DNA of 64,000 nucleotides from Streptomyces sp. CG4. Its GTDB lineage: Bacteria > Actinomycetota > Actinomycetes > Streptomycetales > Streptomycetaceae. Numbering within the stretch: position 1 is the first letter of the stretch; each line of letters opens with the position of its first letter. Made by a program: the position numbers and the translations under genes. The stretch lies in assembly GCF_041080655.1 (NCBI RefSeq), contig NZ_CP163525.1:3286001-3350000 (forward strand). The letters run 5' to 3'. Shown here one piece after another: positions 24,847 through 33,755 of this stretch. The notes beneath the pieces are model-generated. The model was not told the origin of the DNA. It made no database searches and saw nothing but the letters and a program-made list of their open reading frames with translations.

Positions 24847-26072
24847 GCGCCCGTCTTCTCCGGGTCGTAGAAGAAGTTCTCGAAGTCGGCCGGGTCGTCG
24901 AACGCGTTGGCGAACCGGTCGGCCACCGGCTGGAGCCGGCCGGCCGCGCCGATGAGGTTCAGGATGTGCTCCGGCGGCGGCGCCAGCATGGCGTTCGTCC
25001 ACTTGGTGACGTGCTGGGCGGTGTTCCAGTACCGGTCGAACGTCGCCTGCATCCAGGCCTCGTCGAACTCCTTGTCCCCGTGTTCGAGGATCGAGGCGAG
25101 GTACGCGGCGGCGCACTTGGCCGCCGAGTTGGAGCCCTGGCCGGTGATCGGGTCGTTCGCGACGACGACGTCGGCCACGCCGAGGACCAGGCCGCCGCCG
25201 GGGAGCCGGCCGATGGGGTTGCGGACGGTGGGCGCGTAGCGGCCGGCCAACGTGCCGCCCGCATCGGTCAGTTCGACCTTGGTCGCCCGCGCGTACTCCC
25301 AGGGCGTGAACTTCTCCATGAGTTCCAGGGTCAGGGAGAGGTGCTCCGCCGGGTCCTTGACGCCGTTGAAGACATCGAGCGGGCCGCCGGGGATGCCCTC
25401 CCAGAACAGGATGTCGGCGCGGCCGGAGGTGGTGAACGTCGGCATGATGAACAGCTCGCCGACACCGGGGACCAGGTTGCAGCGGACCGCGTCGAACTCG
25501 GGGTGCTCGGGGCGCGGGCCCAGCCCGTGGACGTACGCCACCGCGAGGGCGCGCTGCGGCTCGCTGTACGGGGAGCGCGAGGCGTCGCGGCCGAACATCT
25601 GGACCAGCTCGCCCTTGCCCGCCGCGACCAGGACGAGGTCGTAGGTGCGGGAGAAGTAGTCGAGGTCGCCGACCGCCGCGCCGTGGATGACCAGCTGGCC
25701 GCCGCGCTGGGCGAAGGTCTCCATCCAGCCGGCCATCTTCACCCGCTGGTCGACCGACTGCGCGTACCCGTCCAGCGTGCCCACCCAGTCGATCGCCCGC
25801 TGGGTGGGGCCCGGGTCGTGCGAGCCCGGGGCCGCGACCGAGACGCCGAGTCCCTCGATCCTCGGGGCCTGGGACTCCCAGAAGTTCAGCTGGAGATCGC
25901 GCTCGTGCCGCAGTGCCGTGTCGAACATGCACTGCGTCGACATGACCCGGCCGGTGCGGATCTCGTCCGCGGTCCGGTTCGACATCAGGGTGACCTCGTA
26001 GCCGTGCGACTGCAGGCCGAGGGCGAGCTGGAGGCCGGACTGCCCGGCTCCGACGACGAGTATCTTCCGCAT
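24819..26072 (-). CDS. styrene/indole monooxygenase-like flavoprotein
   Basis: A 417-residue FAD-dependent protein of the StyA-like group. The Rossmann motif VVGAGQSGLQLALGL starts at residue 5; LVLVAAGKGEL and the second FAD region GLVLGVADVVVANDPITGQG follow. StyA enzymes receive reduced FAD from a separate reductase, and none is visible nearby. The ATG at 26072 follows AGGAGT. It is the last gene after the conservon cvnA-D, 35 bases downstream of cvnD, a position where conservons often carry a P450 or another oxygenase. Its signal-dependent expression or function is inference. Confidence 0.82.
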   Translation of the reverse strand: MRKILVVGAGQSGLQLALGLQSHGYEVTLMSNRTADEIRTGRVMSTQCMFDTALRHERDLQLNFWESQAPRIEGLGVSVAAPGSHDPGPTQRAIDWVGTLDGYAQSVDQRVKMAGWMETFAQRGGQLVIHGAAVGDLDYFSRTYDLVLVAAGKGELVQMFGRDASRSPYSEPQRALAVAYVHGLGPRPEHPEFDAVRCNLVPGVGELFIMPTFTTSGRADILFWEGIPGGPLDVFNGVKDPAEHLSLTLELMEKFTPWEYARATKVELTDAGGTLAGRYAPTVRNPIGRLPGGGLVLGVADVVVANDPITGQGSNSAAKCAAAYLASILEHGDKEFDEAWMQATFDRYWNTAQHVTKWTNAMLAPPPEHILNLIGAAGRLQPVADRFANAFDDPADFENFFYDPEKTGAYLASVSGA

Positions 26073-26107
26073 GCGGGTGGGGACTCCTAACGGGTACTGC
26101 TCGGGGA

Positions 26108-26767
26108 CTACTCGGGGGTTTCGTCCAGCGCGTGGCCGACCAGGGCCAGCAGTGTCTCGATGGCCGAAATACGACGCCGCGCATCCATGATCATGACAGG
26201 GATGTGCGCGGGGATCGTCAGCGCCTCCCGTACGTCCTCCGGCTCGAACACCTCGCTGCCGTCGAAGTGGTTGACCGCCACGACGTACGGCAGCCCACAG
26301 CTCTCGAAGTAGTCCAGCGCCGGGAAACAGTCCTTCAGCCGGCGGGTGTCGGCCAGCACGACCGCACCGATCGCGCCACGCACCAGGTCGTCCCACATGA
26401 ACCAGAACCGCTGCTGGCCCGGTGTGCCGAACAGATAGAGCACCAGGTCGTCGTCGAGCGTGATGCGGCCGAAGTCCATGGCCACGGTGGTGGTGAGCTT
26501 GCCCGGCGTGGCGGTGAGGTCGTCGGTCTCCTCGCTCGCCTCGGTCATCAGCGCCTCGGTCTGCAGCGGCGTGATCTCCGAGACGGCGGTGACCAGTGTG
26601 GTCTTGCCGACGCCGAAGCCTCCGGCCACCACGATCTTCGTGGCGATGGGGGCCCGGGTGCGGTCCGTCTGCCAGGACTTCAGGTCGTCGTCGGGCTCGG
26701 CGAAACCGGCGACGAGGGGGGTGCCTCCTACGGCGGAGGCGGCGGCGTCAGAGACGGCGGAGTCCAC
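26108..26767 (-). CDS. cvnD: conservon GTPase CvnD
   Basis: Small Ras-like ATP/GTP-binding protein of the conservon, 219 residues. Visible are the P-loop GGFGVGKTTLV (about 49-59), switch-region TTTVAMDFGRI, DxxG as FGTPGQQRF, and an NHFDG guanine-specificity segment in place of NKxD, usual for CvnD. It forms a membrane-proximal complex with CvnA, B and C that resembles a G-protein signalling unit. The GTG start lies within the end of cvnC (20-base overlap). Confidence 0.94.
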   Translation of the reverse strand: MDSAVSDAAASAVGGTPLVAGFAEPDDDLKSWQTDRTRAPIATKIVVAGGFGVGKTTLVTAVSEITPLQTEALMTEASEETDDLTATPGKLTTTVAMDFGRITLDDDLVLYLFGTPGQQRFWFMWDDLVRGAIGAVVLADTRRLKDCFPALDYFESCGLPYVVAVNHFDGSEVFEPEDVREALTIPAHIPVMIMDARRRISAIETLLALVGHALDETPE

Positions 26768-27155
26768 TCAGCACCCTTTCCAGCAGCGCACGGTCCGGGC
26801 GGCCGGTGCCGTGACCGGTGCCGGTGCCGTACACACGGATCTTTCCCTGGTCCGCGAGGTCGCTCAGGAGCACGCGGACCACGCCGAGCGGCATCTTCAG
26901 CAGCGCGGCTATCTCGGCCACCGTGCGCATACGGCGGCACAGTTCGACTATGGCCCGCATCTCCGGCATGACCCGGCCGGTGAGGGACCCGTTCGTCAAC
27001 TCCTTCCGCTCCTCCGGGGCTTCGAGTGCCGCAACGAACGTCTCCACGAGCAGGACATGGCCGAAGCGGGTACGGCCGCCGGTGAGCGAGTAGGGGCGGA
27101 CGCGGGCGGGTTTGCGGTCGCCGCCGCGCACGGGGAGCTTCATGGGCCCGCTCAT
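26748..27155 (-). CDS. cvnC: conservon protein CvnC (DUF742)
   Basis: A 135-residue DUF742 protein of the conservon. The N-terminal part carries RPYSLTGGRTR, and the C-terminal half is a winged-helix-like segment (ELCRRMRTVAEIAALLKMPL, then GVVRVLLSDLADQGKI). CvnC proteins bind CvnD in the described system. Both ends overlap neighbours, so all four conservon genes are translationally coupled. Confidence 0.93.
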   Translation of the reverse strand: MSGPMKLPVRGGDRKPARVRPYSLTGGRTRFGHVLLVETFVAALEAPEERKELTNGSLTGRVMPEMRAIVELCRRMRTVAEIAALLKMPLGVVRVLLSDLADQGKIRVYGTGTGHGTGRPDRALLERVLSGLRRL

Positions 27156-27649
27156 CGGGTACTCCCGGTCGACTCGGCTTCCAGCGATTTACGCAGCTCG
27201 CTGCGGAGTTCGGGGGTCAGTACATGGCCGGCGCGGCCGACGAACAGCGCCATGTGGTACGCCACGACGCTCATGTCGCACTCGGCGGAGCCGTGCACAC
27301 CGAGCAGCGAGCCGTCGCTGATCGACATGACGAACAGGCTGCCCTCCTCCATCGCGATCATCGTGTGCCTGACCGCGCCGAACTCCATCAGCCTGGCGGC
27401 GCCGATGGTGAGGCTGCCGATGCCGGAGACGATGGTGGCGAGGTCGGCGGAGGAGCCCCTGGGGCCCTTTGCCGGGCGCTTTTCGCGGAATGCGGCGGTG
27501 CGGGCGGGGTCGGACGAGAGCAGGAGCAGGCCGTCGGAGGACACCACGGCGACGGACTGGATGCCGGGGACTTCCTCGACCAGGTTGGTCAGCAGCCAGT
27601 GCAGGTTGCGGGCCTCACTGCTCAGTCCGAAGGTACTGGGCGCGGTCAA
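27152..27649 (-). CDS. cvnB: conservon roadblock/LC7 protein CvnB
   Basis: A 165-residue roadblock/LC7-domain protein, the presumed GTPase-activating or scaffold component of the conservon. Diagnostic segments are NLHWLLTNLVEEVPGIQSVA, VVSSDGLLLLSSD and the strand GSLFVMSISDGSLLGV. Overlaps of 4 bases on each side couple it to cvnA and cvnC. Confidence 0.93.
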   Translation of the reverse strand: MTAPSTFGLSSEARNLHWLLTNLVEEVPGIQSVAVVSSDGLLLLSSDPARTAAFREKRPAKGPRGSSADLATIVSGIGSLTIGAARLMEFGAVRHTMIAMEEGSLFVMSISDGSLLGVHGSAECDMSVVAYHMALFVGRAGHVLTPELRSELRKSLEAESTGSTR

Positions 27650-30600
27650 CTGCTTGCCTCCTCGACGGTGCCCCCCGTAGCTGGTGTCCTGAACTGGCCG
27701 GTCTGTTCGGCGATCTCCGCCTCTACATCGCGGTAGCCGGCCTGGGCGCCGCGGCGGAAGCCGCCGAGTCTCCTGCGGAGGGCTTCGGCGTCGACGCTGC
27801 CGGTCCGCCGGCGCGGGGTCTGCGATGGTGCGGTGATCTTGGGCGTGCGCTTGGGCAGGCCCTTCGCCGTGACCGGCTCGGCGGATTCCTGCGGAGCCTC
27901 GGCCCGTACGGCGTCCGCCTCGGCTCCGCCTTCGGCGTCCGTGTTCCCACCCGCACCACCCGTGCGAGTCTCGTCGTCGAGTGCGGGTGGCCCCTGTGGG
28001 GCGTCCCCACCGTCGGCGGCCGCCGGAGCCGTGGGTGCCAGGTCCGTTCGGCCGGGTGTCTCGGGCGCCTCGGGTGTCATGGCCGGCATGGCCGCCATGG
28101 CCGTGATGTCCGGGAGCAGGAGCTCCATCGTCGACTCGGCGAACGTTTCCGCCGGGGCCTTCGGGCGGGTCTCCGCGTCCTGGGCGACCGGGGTGGCCTG
28201 TTCATGGACCGGTTCGTGGACCGGCTGCTCCGCCGGGTCGTCGTCGGCCGCGTCCCGTACCGCATGTTCGGCGTGAACCACGCCCCCCGCCAAACCACCC
28301 GAGGCAGACACGGGCCCCCCGGTCACGTCATCGGCAGCCGCTCGGACCGCATGTTCGGCCGGACCGCCGAAAGCATCGCGGACCATGCCCTCCGCCGGAC
28401 CGCCGGAGGCAGACGCGGACTCCCCAGCCGCGTCATCGGCAGAGTCCCGTACCGCATGTTCAGCCGGACCACCGAACGCATCGCCAACCACACCCCCCGC
28501 CGAACCGCCGGAGGCAGGCGTGGGGGCCTCGGTCGGGTTGGCGGTGGCGGATCGGACTGCCCGTTCCGCCAGCGCCACCAGTGGGTCCGTGTCCTTGGTG
28601 CGGCCGTGCAGGACGTTGGAGTTGACCTCGGCGTCGGCGCCCGGGAGGGAGAAGGTGGCCGTGGTGCTCATGGAGGTGGGCTGCGGGGGCAGTGCGGTCG
28701 GCGGGGCCTCGGCCAGGAGGGTGGCCGGCAGGACCACGACCGCGGCGATGCCGCCCTGCTTCTGCTCGCGCAGCTGCACCCGGACGCCATGGCGGTGGGC
28801 GAGGCGAGCGACGACGTACAGGCCGAGGCCGAGACCGTCCTCCGCCTCCTGGTCGTACGGCGACTCCGGGTCGAAGTCGGCCAGGCGGGTGTTGAGGCGG
28901 TGCAGGCGGTCGGTCGCCATGCCGATGCCCTCGTCCTGGACCGACAGCATCACCTCACCGCTCTCCAGCAGCCAGCCGGAGACCTCCACCGGCAGCTCCG
29001 GCGGGGAGAACGAGGTGGCGTTCTCCATCAGTTCGGCCAGCAGATGGGAGAGGTCGTCGGCGGCGAAGCCCGCCACGTGGGCGTGCGGCGGGAGCGCGGC
29101 GATACGGACGCGTTCGTAGCGTTCGATCTCGCTGACGCCCGCCCGGACGACGTCGACCAGCGGTACCGCGCCGTGGTGCTGCTGGACGTGCTCGGCACCG
29201 GCCAGGACCAGCAGGTTCTCGCTGTGCCGGCGCATGACCGTGGCGAAGTGGTCCAGCTTGAAGAGCGTGGCGAGGCGCTCCGGGTCCTGCTCGCGCTCCT
29301 CCAGTCCCTCGATGACCGCGAGCTGGCGCTCGACCAGGCCGAGGGTGCGCAGCGAGAGGTTCACGAACGTGCCGCCGACGCTGGTGCGCAGTCGTTCCAG
29401 CTGCTCGGCGGCCTGGCTCAGCTCGGCCTGCAGGGCCTCGCGGGCGTCGGCCATCTTCTGCCGCTGTCCGACCAGGTGCTTGCGGTCGGTCTCCAGCGTG
29501 CTGACGCGTTCGTGCGCGGCGGCGGTCTCCTCGCGCAGGGCGACCGCGTGCGCGTGCAGGGCGTTGACCGAGCGGACGACCTGGGCGAACTCGTCGTTGC
29601 GGCCGGTGAAGCCGATCGGCTCCTGCGTGGTCGGGTCCGCGGACTCCGCCAGTCGGGCCGAGCCGCGCCGCAGGACGGACAGGGGGCGGGTGAGGGTGCG
29701 GGCCATGGCGGTGGCGAGGCCGACGGCCACCAGCATCAGGGCGCCGAGCACGGCGATGCGGATCTCCAGGGCCGTGACGTCGTCGTCCCGGAGTGTCGCC
29801 AGGTCCTTGGTGCGGTGGTCGTAGAGGGCCGCTTCCGCGCCGCGCATCAGGTCGATGCGGGCGGAAAGGGCCGCGTCCAGTTTCTTGGTGCTGGTGGTCA
29901 GCTCGCTGTCGGCCAGCGTCGGCTGGCCGGTGAGCGTGGCCAGGTACTTGTCCGCCGAGTTGACGTCGGAGCCGGTGACCGTGGAGTCGTAGGAGTCGAC
30001 GGCCGCCTTGGGGGCGGTCGCGCGGAAGTCGGCGAGGGCCGCGTCGGCGCGCAGCCGAGCCTGCTGGGCGGCGGCGGTCAGTTCGTCGCGCTGCTTCGCA
30101 TCGGCCGCGGAGCCGGTGGCGGTCGTGGTGGGCAGGCCGGTGACGGGGCTGATGACCGTCCGGGTGGTGGACGGCACGTTCAGCGCGGCCAGCAGCAGCC
30201 CGCGGGCGGCCGCGGACTGCTGGACGGCGGAGTCGAGTTCGGCGAGCGCGTGGGCGCCGGAGCCGGCCCGCGGCGGTGTCCGGTCGGCGAGCTGCTCGGC
30301 GAGCCGGTGCAGTTCGGTGATGGCCGCCGAGTAGGCCTGGTGGGCCTGGAGGGCGCCGCTCTGGCCGGTGAGGGCGTCGTGCCGGACGGCGGCGATGCCG
30401 TCGAGGTCGCCGCGCAGGCTCGCCGGGGTGTCGCCCTCGGCGCGCAGGTCCTCGATCTGCCGGTCGACCCGTGCGCTGCGGTCCTCGGAGGGGGCCTTCG
30501 CCTTGGGCCGCCCGGCCGCGATGTAGGAGGTGACCTGGTCGCGCTCGTCGGCCAGGGAGTGCGCGAGGGCGAGCGCGTCCTCGGTGCGGCCGGCCAGCGT

Positions 30601-30807
30601 CACCAGGTCCTGGGAGTCACTGACGTCCTGGGAGGCGGTGAGCAGGGAGGGCACGCCGGCTCCCGCGACGGCGGCGGCCACCACGGCGACGGCGACGATC
30701 AGCCGGGTGCGCACATGGGTGGGGCGACCGCTGCCCACGGGGGTCTGCGGGGCGGTCCCTTCGGGGGCCGTCTGCCTGACTGTGCGCCGAGGCCGCTTCA
30801 TCTGCAC
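27646..30807 (-). CDS. cvnA: conservon sensor histidine-kinase-like protein CvnA
   Basis: Large membrane sensor of 1053 residues heading the conservon. Helix 1 lies at about residues 34-55, then a roughly 290-residue extracellular nitrate/sulfate-sensor-like domain, helix 2 at about 345-366, a HAMP and coiled coil, and the kinase core. Core motifs are LDHFATVMRRHSENLLVLAG (H-box variant), ELMENATSFSPP (N-box), DEGIGM (G1) and EDGLGLGLYVVARLAHRHG (G2). The last 350 residues are a low-complexity tail with a tandem repeat. GTG 30807 is preferred because AGGAG lies 11 bases upstream; GTG 30819 abuts it. No response regulator is present, as usual for conservons. Confidence 0.93.
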   Translation of the reverse strand: MQMKRPRRTVRQTAPEGTAPQTPVGSGRPTHVRTRLIVAVAVVAAAVAGAGVPSLLTASQDVSDSQDLVTLAGRTEDALALAHSLADERDQVTSYIAAGRPKAKAPSEDRSARVDRQIEDLRAEGDTPASLRGDLDGIAAVRHDALTGQSGALQAHQAYSAAITELHRLAEQLADRTPPRAGSGAHALAELDSAVQQSAAARGLLLAALNVPSTTRTVISPVTGLPTTTATGSAADAKQRDELTAAAQQARLRADAALADFRATAPKAAVDSYDSTVTGSDVNSADKYLATLTGQPTLADSELTTSTKKLDAALSARIDLMRGAEAALYDHRTKDLATLRDDDVTALEIRIAVLGALMLVAVGLATAMARTLTRPLSVLRRGSARLAESADPTTQEPIGFTGRNDEFAQVVRSVNALHAHAVALREETAAAHERVSTLETDRKHLVGQRQKMADAREALQAELSQAAEQLERLRTSVGGTFVNLSLRTLGLVERQLAVIEGLEEREQDPERLATLFKLDHFATVMRRHSENLLVLAGAEHVQQHHGAVPLVDVVRAGVSEIERYERVRIAALPPHAHVAGFAADDLSHLLAELMENATSFSPPELPVEVSGWLLESGEVMLSVQDEGIGMATDRLHRLNTRLADFDPESPYDQEAEDGLGLGLYVVARLAHRHGVRVQLREQKQGGIAAVVVLPATLLAEAPPTALPPQPTSMSTTATFSLPGADAEVNSNVLHGRTKDTDPLVALAERAVRSATANPTEAPTPASGGSAGGVVGDAFGGPAEHAVRDSADDAAGESASASGGPAEGMVRDAFGGPAEHAVRAAADDVTGGPVSASGGLAGGVVHAEHAVRDAADDDPAEQPVHEPVHEQATPVAQDAETRPKAPAETFAESTMELLLPDITAMAAMPAMTPEAPETPGRTDLAPTAPAAADGGDAPQGPPALDDETRTGGAGGNTDAEGGAEADAVRAEAPQESAEPVTAKGLPKRTPKITAPSQTPRRRTGSVDAEALRRRLGGFRRGAQAGYRDVEAEIAEQTGQFRTPATGGTVEEASS
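28244..28530 (-). repeat. intragenic tandem repeat in cvnA tail
   Basis: About two and a half copies of a unit near 100 bases encode variations of DAFGGPAEHAVRDSADDAAG and ASGGPAEGMV. The copies differ by scattered substitutions and one deletion. The repeat lies in the disordered C-terminal tail of CvnA and keeps the reading frame. Confidence 0.7.
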
Positions 30808-31191
30808 CGGTGCTCGCACTCCTGAACTCGTCTCCCCAAGGGCCCGGGTGGCGCCCTGTCATCCCTGTGCCACGTGGTGCCTACGCCCGGTTCGTACGGT
30901 TCCCGACCCTCCCAGCGCCGATGGGCAGGGGTCGTGCATCACCTGACCCGCCACCCGAAGGAGTGAACATCGGAGGAGAGTTGGCGGGCAAGTTCCCGTG
31001 GCGCGCGCGGGGCCCTTGTGCGGCAGGCCGGTTGGACGCGCGCGGCAGGCTTTGGCAGTATTCGCCACCACGCCTTCCCGGAGTGTCGTATTCCCTCCCA
31101 AACCAGGCGTCTGACCTGCGAGGTCGTAGCAATTCAAGGGCGGTTGCCAGCCTTTGGCGCATCCTGTGAAGGGCTCGTGCAGACTGGCCGA
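30808..31191. other. divergent intergenic region, cvnA / PP2C-like gene
   Basis: A 384-base spacer that must hold the promoters of the conservon and the phosphatase gene. Its centre is locally AT-richer (31070-31140). I could not find a convincing -35/-10 pair on either strand, nor an RNA gene or open frame worth calling. Confidence 0.4.
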
Positions 31192-31980
31192 ATGCGAACT
31201 GATCTCGTTTCGGAACCCGGTGACGCGAACCGCCCCAACGAGGACTTCGCCGGTGTCGGACTACCCGCCTCCGGACAGGGAGGTTGCGTGATCGTCCTGG
31301 ACGGAGTGACTCCACCGAGGAGTGCGACGGGGTGTCTGCATTCCGTCCCCTGGTTCACGGCGCGGCTCGGCGGCGCGCTGACCGAACTGACCGTTTCGAG
31401 GAGAGATCTGACGCTCTCGGAGATTCTCGCGCAAGCCATCGGCCGCACCGCCGAGGCCCATGCGCAAACCTGTGAACTTTCTCACCCGCGAACCCCTCAG
31501 GCAACTGTCGCCCTGGCGCGCTGGTCCGCCGACACGGTCGAGTTTCTGGTGCTGTCCGACTCCGCGCTGCTGCTGCAGGGTCCCGGCGGGACGGTGACCC
31601 CGGTCCTGGACGACCGGCTGGACCGGCTGCCGCGCTCCGCGCTCGCCACCGAGGCCCTGGTGGACGCCACGCTGCGCAACAAGGAGGGCGGCTTCTTCAC
31701 GGCCGCCGCCGATCCCTCGGTGGCCGCCCGTGCGGTCGCCGGCACCGTGCCCCGGAGCGAGGTCCGCGCCCTGGCCGCGCTGACGGACGGCGCGACCCGC
31801 TGGACGGAGAAGTTCCACGAGGGCGACTGGCGGGCCCTGTTCGAGGTGGTCGCGAAGGAGGGCGCCCGGTCGCTGGTGGACCGGGTGCGGGAGCTGGAGA
31901 CGGCGGACCGGGAGGAACGGGCGTACCTGCGGCGCAGCAAGACGCACGACGACGCGACGGTGGTGTACGTCGAGCTGTGA
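31192..31980 (+). CDS. PP2C-like protein phosphatase
   Basis: A 262-residue protein resembling the PP2C fold. The N-terminus has the metal-site segments NRPNEDFAGV (about 13-22) and VIVLDGVTPP (about 33-42, with D-G). Later come VEFLVLSDSALLL, AALTDGATRW and the C-terminal DDATVVYVEL, where Asp pairs complete the metal centre. The usual DGHGG is replaced by LDGVT, so it belongs to a divergent group. It probably dephosphorylates Ser/Thr residues, but substrates are unknown. The ATG at 31192 is preferred over earlier in-frame codons, which lie in the promoter region. Confidence 0.75.
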   Translation: MRTDLVSEPGDANRPNEDFAGVGLPASGQGGCVIVLDGVTPPRSATGCLHSVPWFTARLGGALTELTVSRRDLTLSEILAQAIGRTAEAHAQTCELSHPRTPQATVALARWSADTVEFLVLSDSALLLQGPGGTVTPVLDDRLDRLPRSALATEALVDATLRNKEGGFFTAAADPSVAARAVAGTVPRSEVRALAALTDGATRWTEKFHEGDWRALFEVVAKEGARSLVDRVRELETADREERAYLRRSKTHDDATVVYVEL

Positions 31981-31990
31981 GCCTCCGCGA

Positions 31991-32048
31991 ACGGCTTCGA
32001 AGGCTCCGGACGGGTTCGTACGGCTTCGAGGGCTTCGCACGGGTTCGC
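31991..32048. repeat. two tandem 29-base repeats
   Basis: Two copies of a 29-base unit (ACGGCTTCGA...CGGGTTCG) at 31991-32019 and 32020-32048 differ at four positions. They lie between the phosphatase stop and the convergent marR-like gene. They could weakly fold but do not form a clear terminator. Confidence 0.6.
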
Positions 32049-32081
32049 GGGCTCCGAGAGGCGCCGAGAGGCTCCGGGGAG

Positions 32082-32573
32082 CTACTTCTCCATGACGCCG
32101 TTCAACTGGTGCAGCAGCCGGGCCAGTTCGGCCACCTCTCTGCGGTCCCAGTGGGCGAGCTGGCTGACGTAGCGGGCGCGGCGCGCCTCGCGGACCTTGC
32201 CGACCCGGCCGCGTCCCTCGTCGGTCAGGGTGACGAGCCAGGCCCGGCCGTCGGCGGGGTCGGGTTCGCGGGCGATCAGGCCCAGCTCCTCCAGGGCCCG
32301 CAGCTGGCGGGACATGGTGGCCTTGCCCACGCCGATGTAGCCGGCGAGTTCCGTGGCCCGCTGGCCGCCGCACTCGTCCAGCCGGATGAGCAGGCCGTAG
32401 GCGGAGGACTCCAGGTCGGGATGGACCTCGCGGGCCATCTCGCCCTGGTTGGCCCGGGCCCGCCGCAGCAACACGGTCAACTCCCGTTCCAGCGCCAGGA
32501 ATTCCTGGTCTGCGCCACTGGGCGTCACCTGGTGGGCGCCGCAGTGTGCGTCGCCGTTTCCATCCTCGTGCAC
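32082..32573 (-). CDS. MarR-family transcriptional regulator
   Basis: A 163-residue winged-helix regulator. The DNA-binding region spans about residues 60-125: DECGGQRATELAGYIGVGKA, TMSRQLRALEELGLI and the wing DPADGRAWLVTLTDEGRGR. The flanking helices form the dimer interface. The GTG at 32573 follows AGCAGGGG; a TTG 15 codons upstream is less likely. It is divergent from the GH25 lysozyme gene across a 236-base AT-richer spacer and may control it or itself. The spacer carries TTTAT-CAGGCA-ATAAA, a weak inverted repeat. Confidence 0.9.
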   Translation of the reverse strand: MHEDGNGDAHCGAHQVTPSGADQEFLALERELTVLLRRARANQGEMAREVHPDLESSAYGLLIRLDECGGQRATELAGYIGVGKATMSRQLRALEELGLIAREPDPADGRAWLVTLTDEGRGRVGKVREARRARYVSQLAHWDRREVAELARLLHQLNGVMEK

Positions 32574-32809
32574 GTCAGCACCCCTGCTCGGTTTCGCGGT
32601 CCTGAAAGTTTCTGCCAAAAGTCGTCATTGCCGCAGCTCCGTCAGTATTTCGCAGGCGTAGACCAACGGCGCCGCCCGGACCCCCTTCCCACGCCGTCGT
32701 CTACGTGCGTAGCTTCTTTATCAGGCAATAAATGGCATGCCCACGCCAGTGCGGCATCCGGTCCACGGTCACTGCCACGTCCCCCCACCCCACTCCCCGG
32801 AGGCACGTC

Positions 32810-33643
32810 ATGTCCGTGCACAGACCCGGCTCCGACCGTCCCGTCCGCCCCCGCCCCCTCGCCGTCCTCGTCACAACGCTGCTCACGGCACTCTCCCTCA
32901 CTCTTCCCCTCACCGCGGCCCGTGCTGCGACCACTCCCAGCCGCGGCTCCGCCCACATGGGCATGGGCGTCCTCGCGCACGACGGCGGCCACGGCTCCCC
33001 CGCGCCCGCTGCCGTCGCCCAGACCGAGGGCGTGGACGTCTCCGCCTACCAGGGCAACGTCGCCTGGCCGGCCCTGTGGAGCAGCGGGGTGCGCTGGGCC
33101 TACACCAAGGCCACGGAGGGCACGTACTACACGAACCCGTACTTCGCCCAGCAGTACAACGGCTCCTACGACGTGGGCATGATCCGTGGCTCCTACCACT
33201 TCGCGACCCCGGACACCACCAGCGGCGCCGCCCAGGCGAGCTATTTCGTCAGCCACGGCGGCGGCTGGTCCAAGGACGGCAAGACCCTGCCGGGCGCGCT
33301 CGACATCGAGTGGAACCCGTACGGGGCGGCCTGTTACGGCAGGACCGCGAGCCAGCTGGTCGGCTGGATCGCCGACTTCATCACCACCTACAAGTCGCTG
33401 ACCGGCCGCTACCCCGTGATCTACACGGCGACCAGCTGGTGGACGCAGTGCACCGGGAACTACGGCGGCTTCGCGGCGAACAGCCCGCTGTGGATCGCCC
33501 GCTACGCCTCGGACCCGGGGACGCTGCCGGCCGGCTGGCCGTACTACACGATGTGGCAGTACACCTCGTCCGGCCCGGCCGTCGGCGACCACGACACGTT
33601 CAACGGCGCGATCGACCGGGTGCAGGCGCTGGCGAACGGGTAG
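32810..33643 (+). CDS. secreted GH25 lysozyme (cellosyl-like muramidase)
   Basis: Cleaves beta-1,4 bonds between N-acetylmuramic acid and N-acetylglucosamine. It has 277 residues: signal peptide about 1-39 (RPRPLAVLVTTLLTALSL, cleavage after ARA), a short linker and a GH25 domain from residue 74 to the end. Catalytic acids are Asp76 (GVDVSAYQG) and Asp165/Glu167 (ALDIEW). TKATEG and GSYHFATP also fit the family. ATG 32810 follows CCGGAGG; the longer frame from 32732 lacks a site. No wall-binding domain follows. Two Cys pairs (ACYG, QCTGNYG) suggest a disulfide. Confidence 0.93.
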   Translation: MSVHRPGSDRPVRPRPLAVLVTTLLTALSLTLPLTAARAATTPSRGSAHMGMGVLAHDGGHGSPAPAAVAQTEGVDVSAYQGNVAWPALWSSGVRWAYTKATEGTYYTNPYFAQQYNGSYDVGMIRGSYHFATPDTTSGAAQASYFVSHGGGWSKDGKTLPGALDIEWNPYGAACYGRTASQLVGWIADFITTYKSLTGRYPVIYTATSWWTQCTGNYGGFAANSPLWIARYASDPGTLPAGWPYYTMWQYTSSGPAVGDHDTFNGAIDRVQALANG

Positions 33644-33755
33644 CCCCGGCCGGGGTGGCCCGCGGCCGTTGCCCCGGTGACTGCGTTGGTGCTCCGCGCC
33701 GCTCGGGATCATGCTGGTCAGGAGAGCCTGCCGAGCAAGGGCGAGATGATCGGCG

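Noticed and set aside
27469..30825. A 1118-codon open frame on the plus strand opposite the conservon
   Set aside because: It is antisense to cvnA and cvnB, which have clear domains and coupled starts. The reverse frame is Gly/Arg/Val-rich and matches no family; long antisense frames are expected at this GC content.
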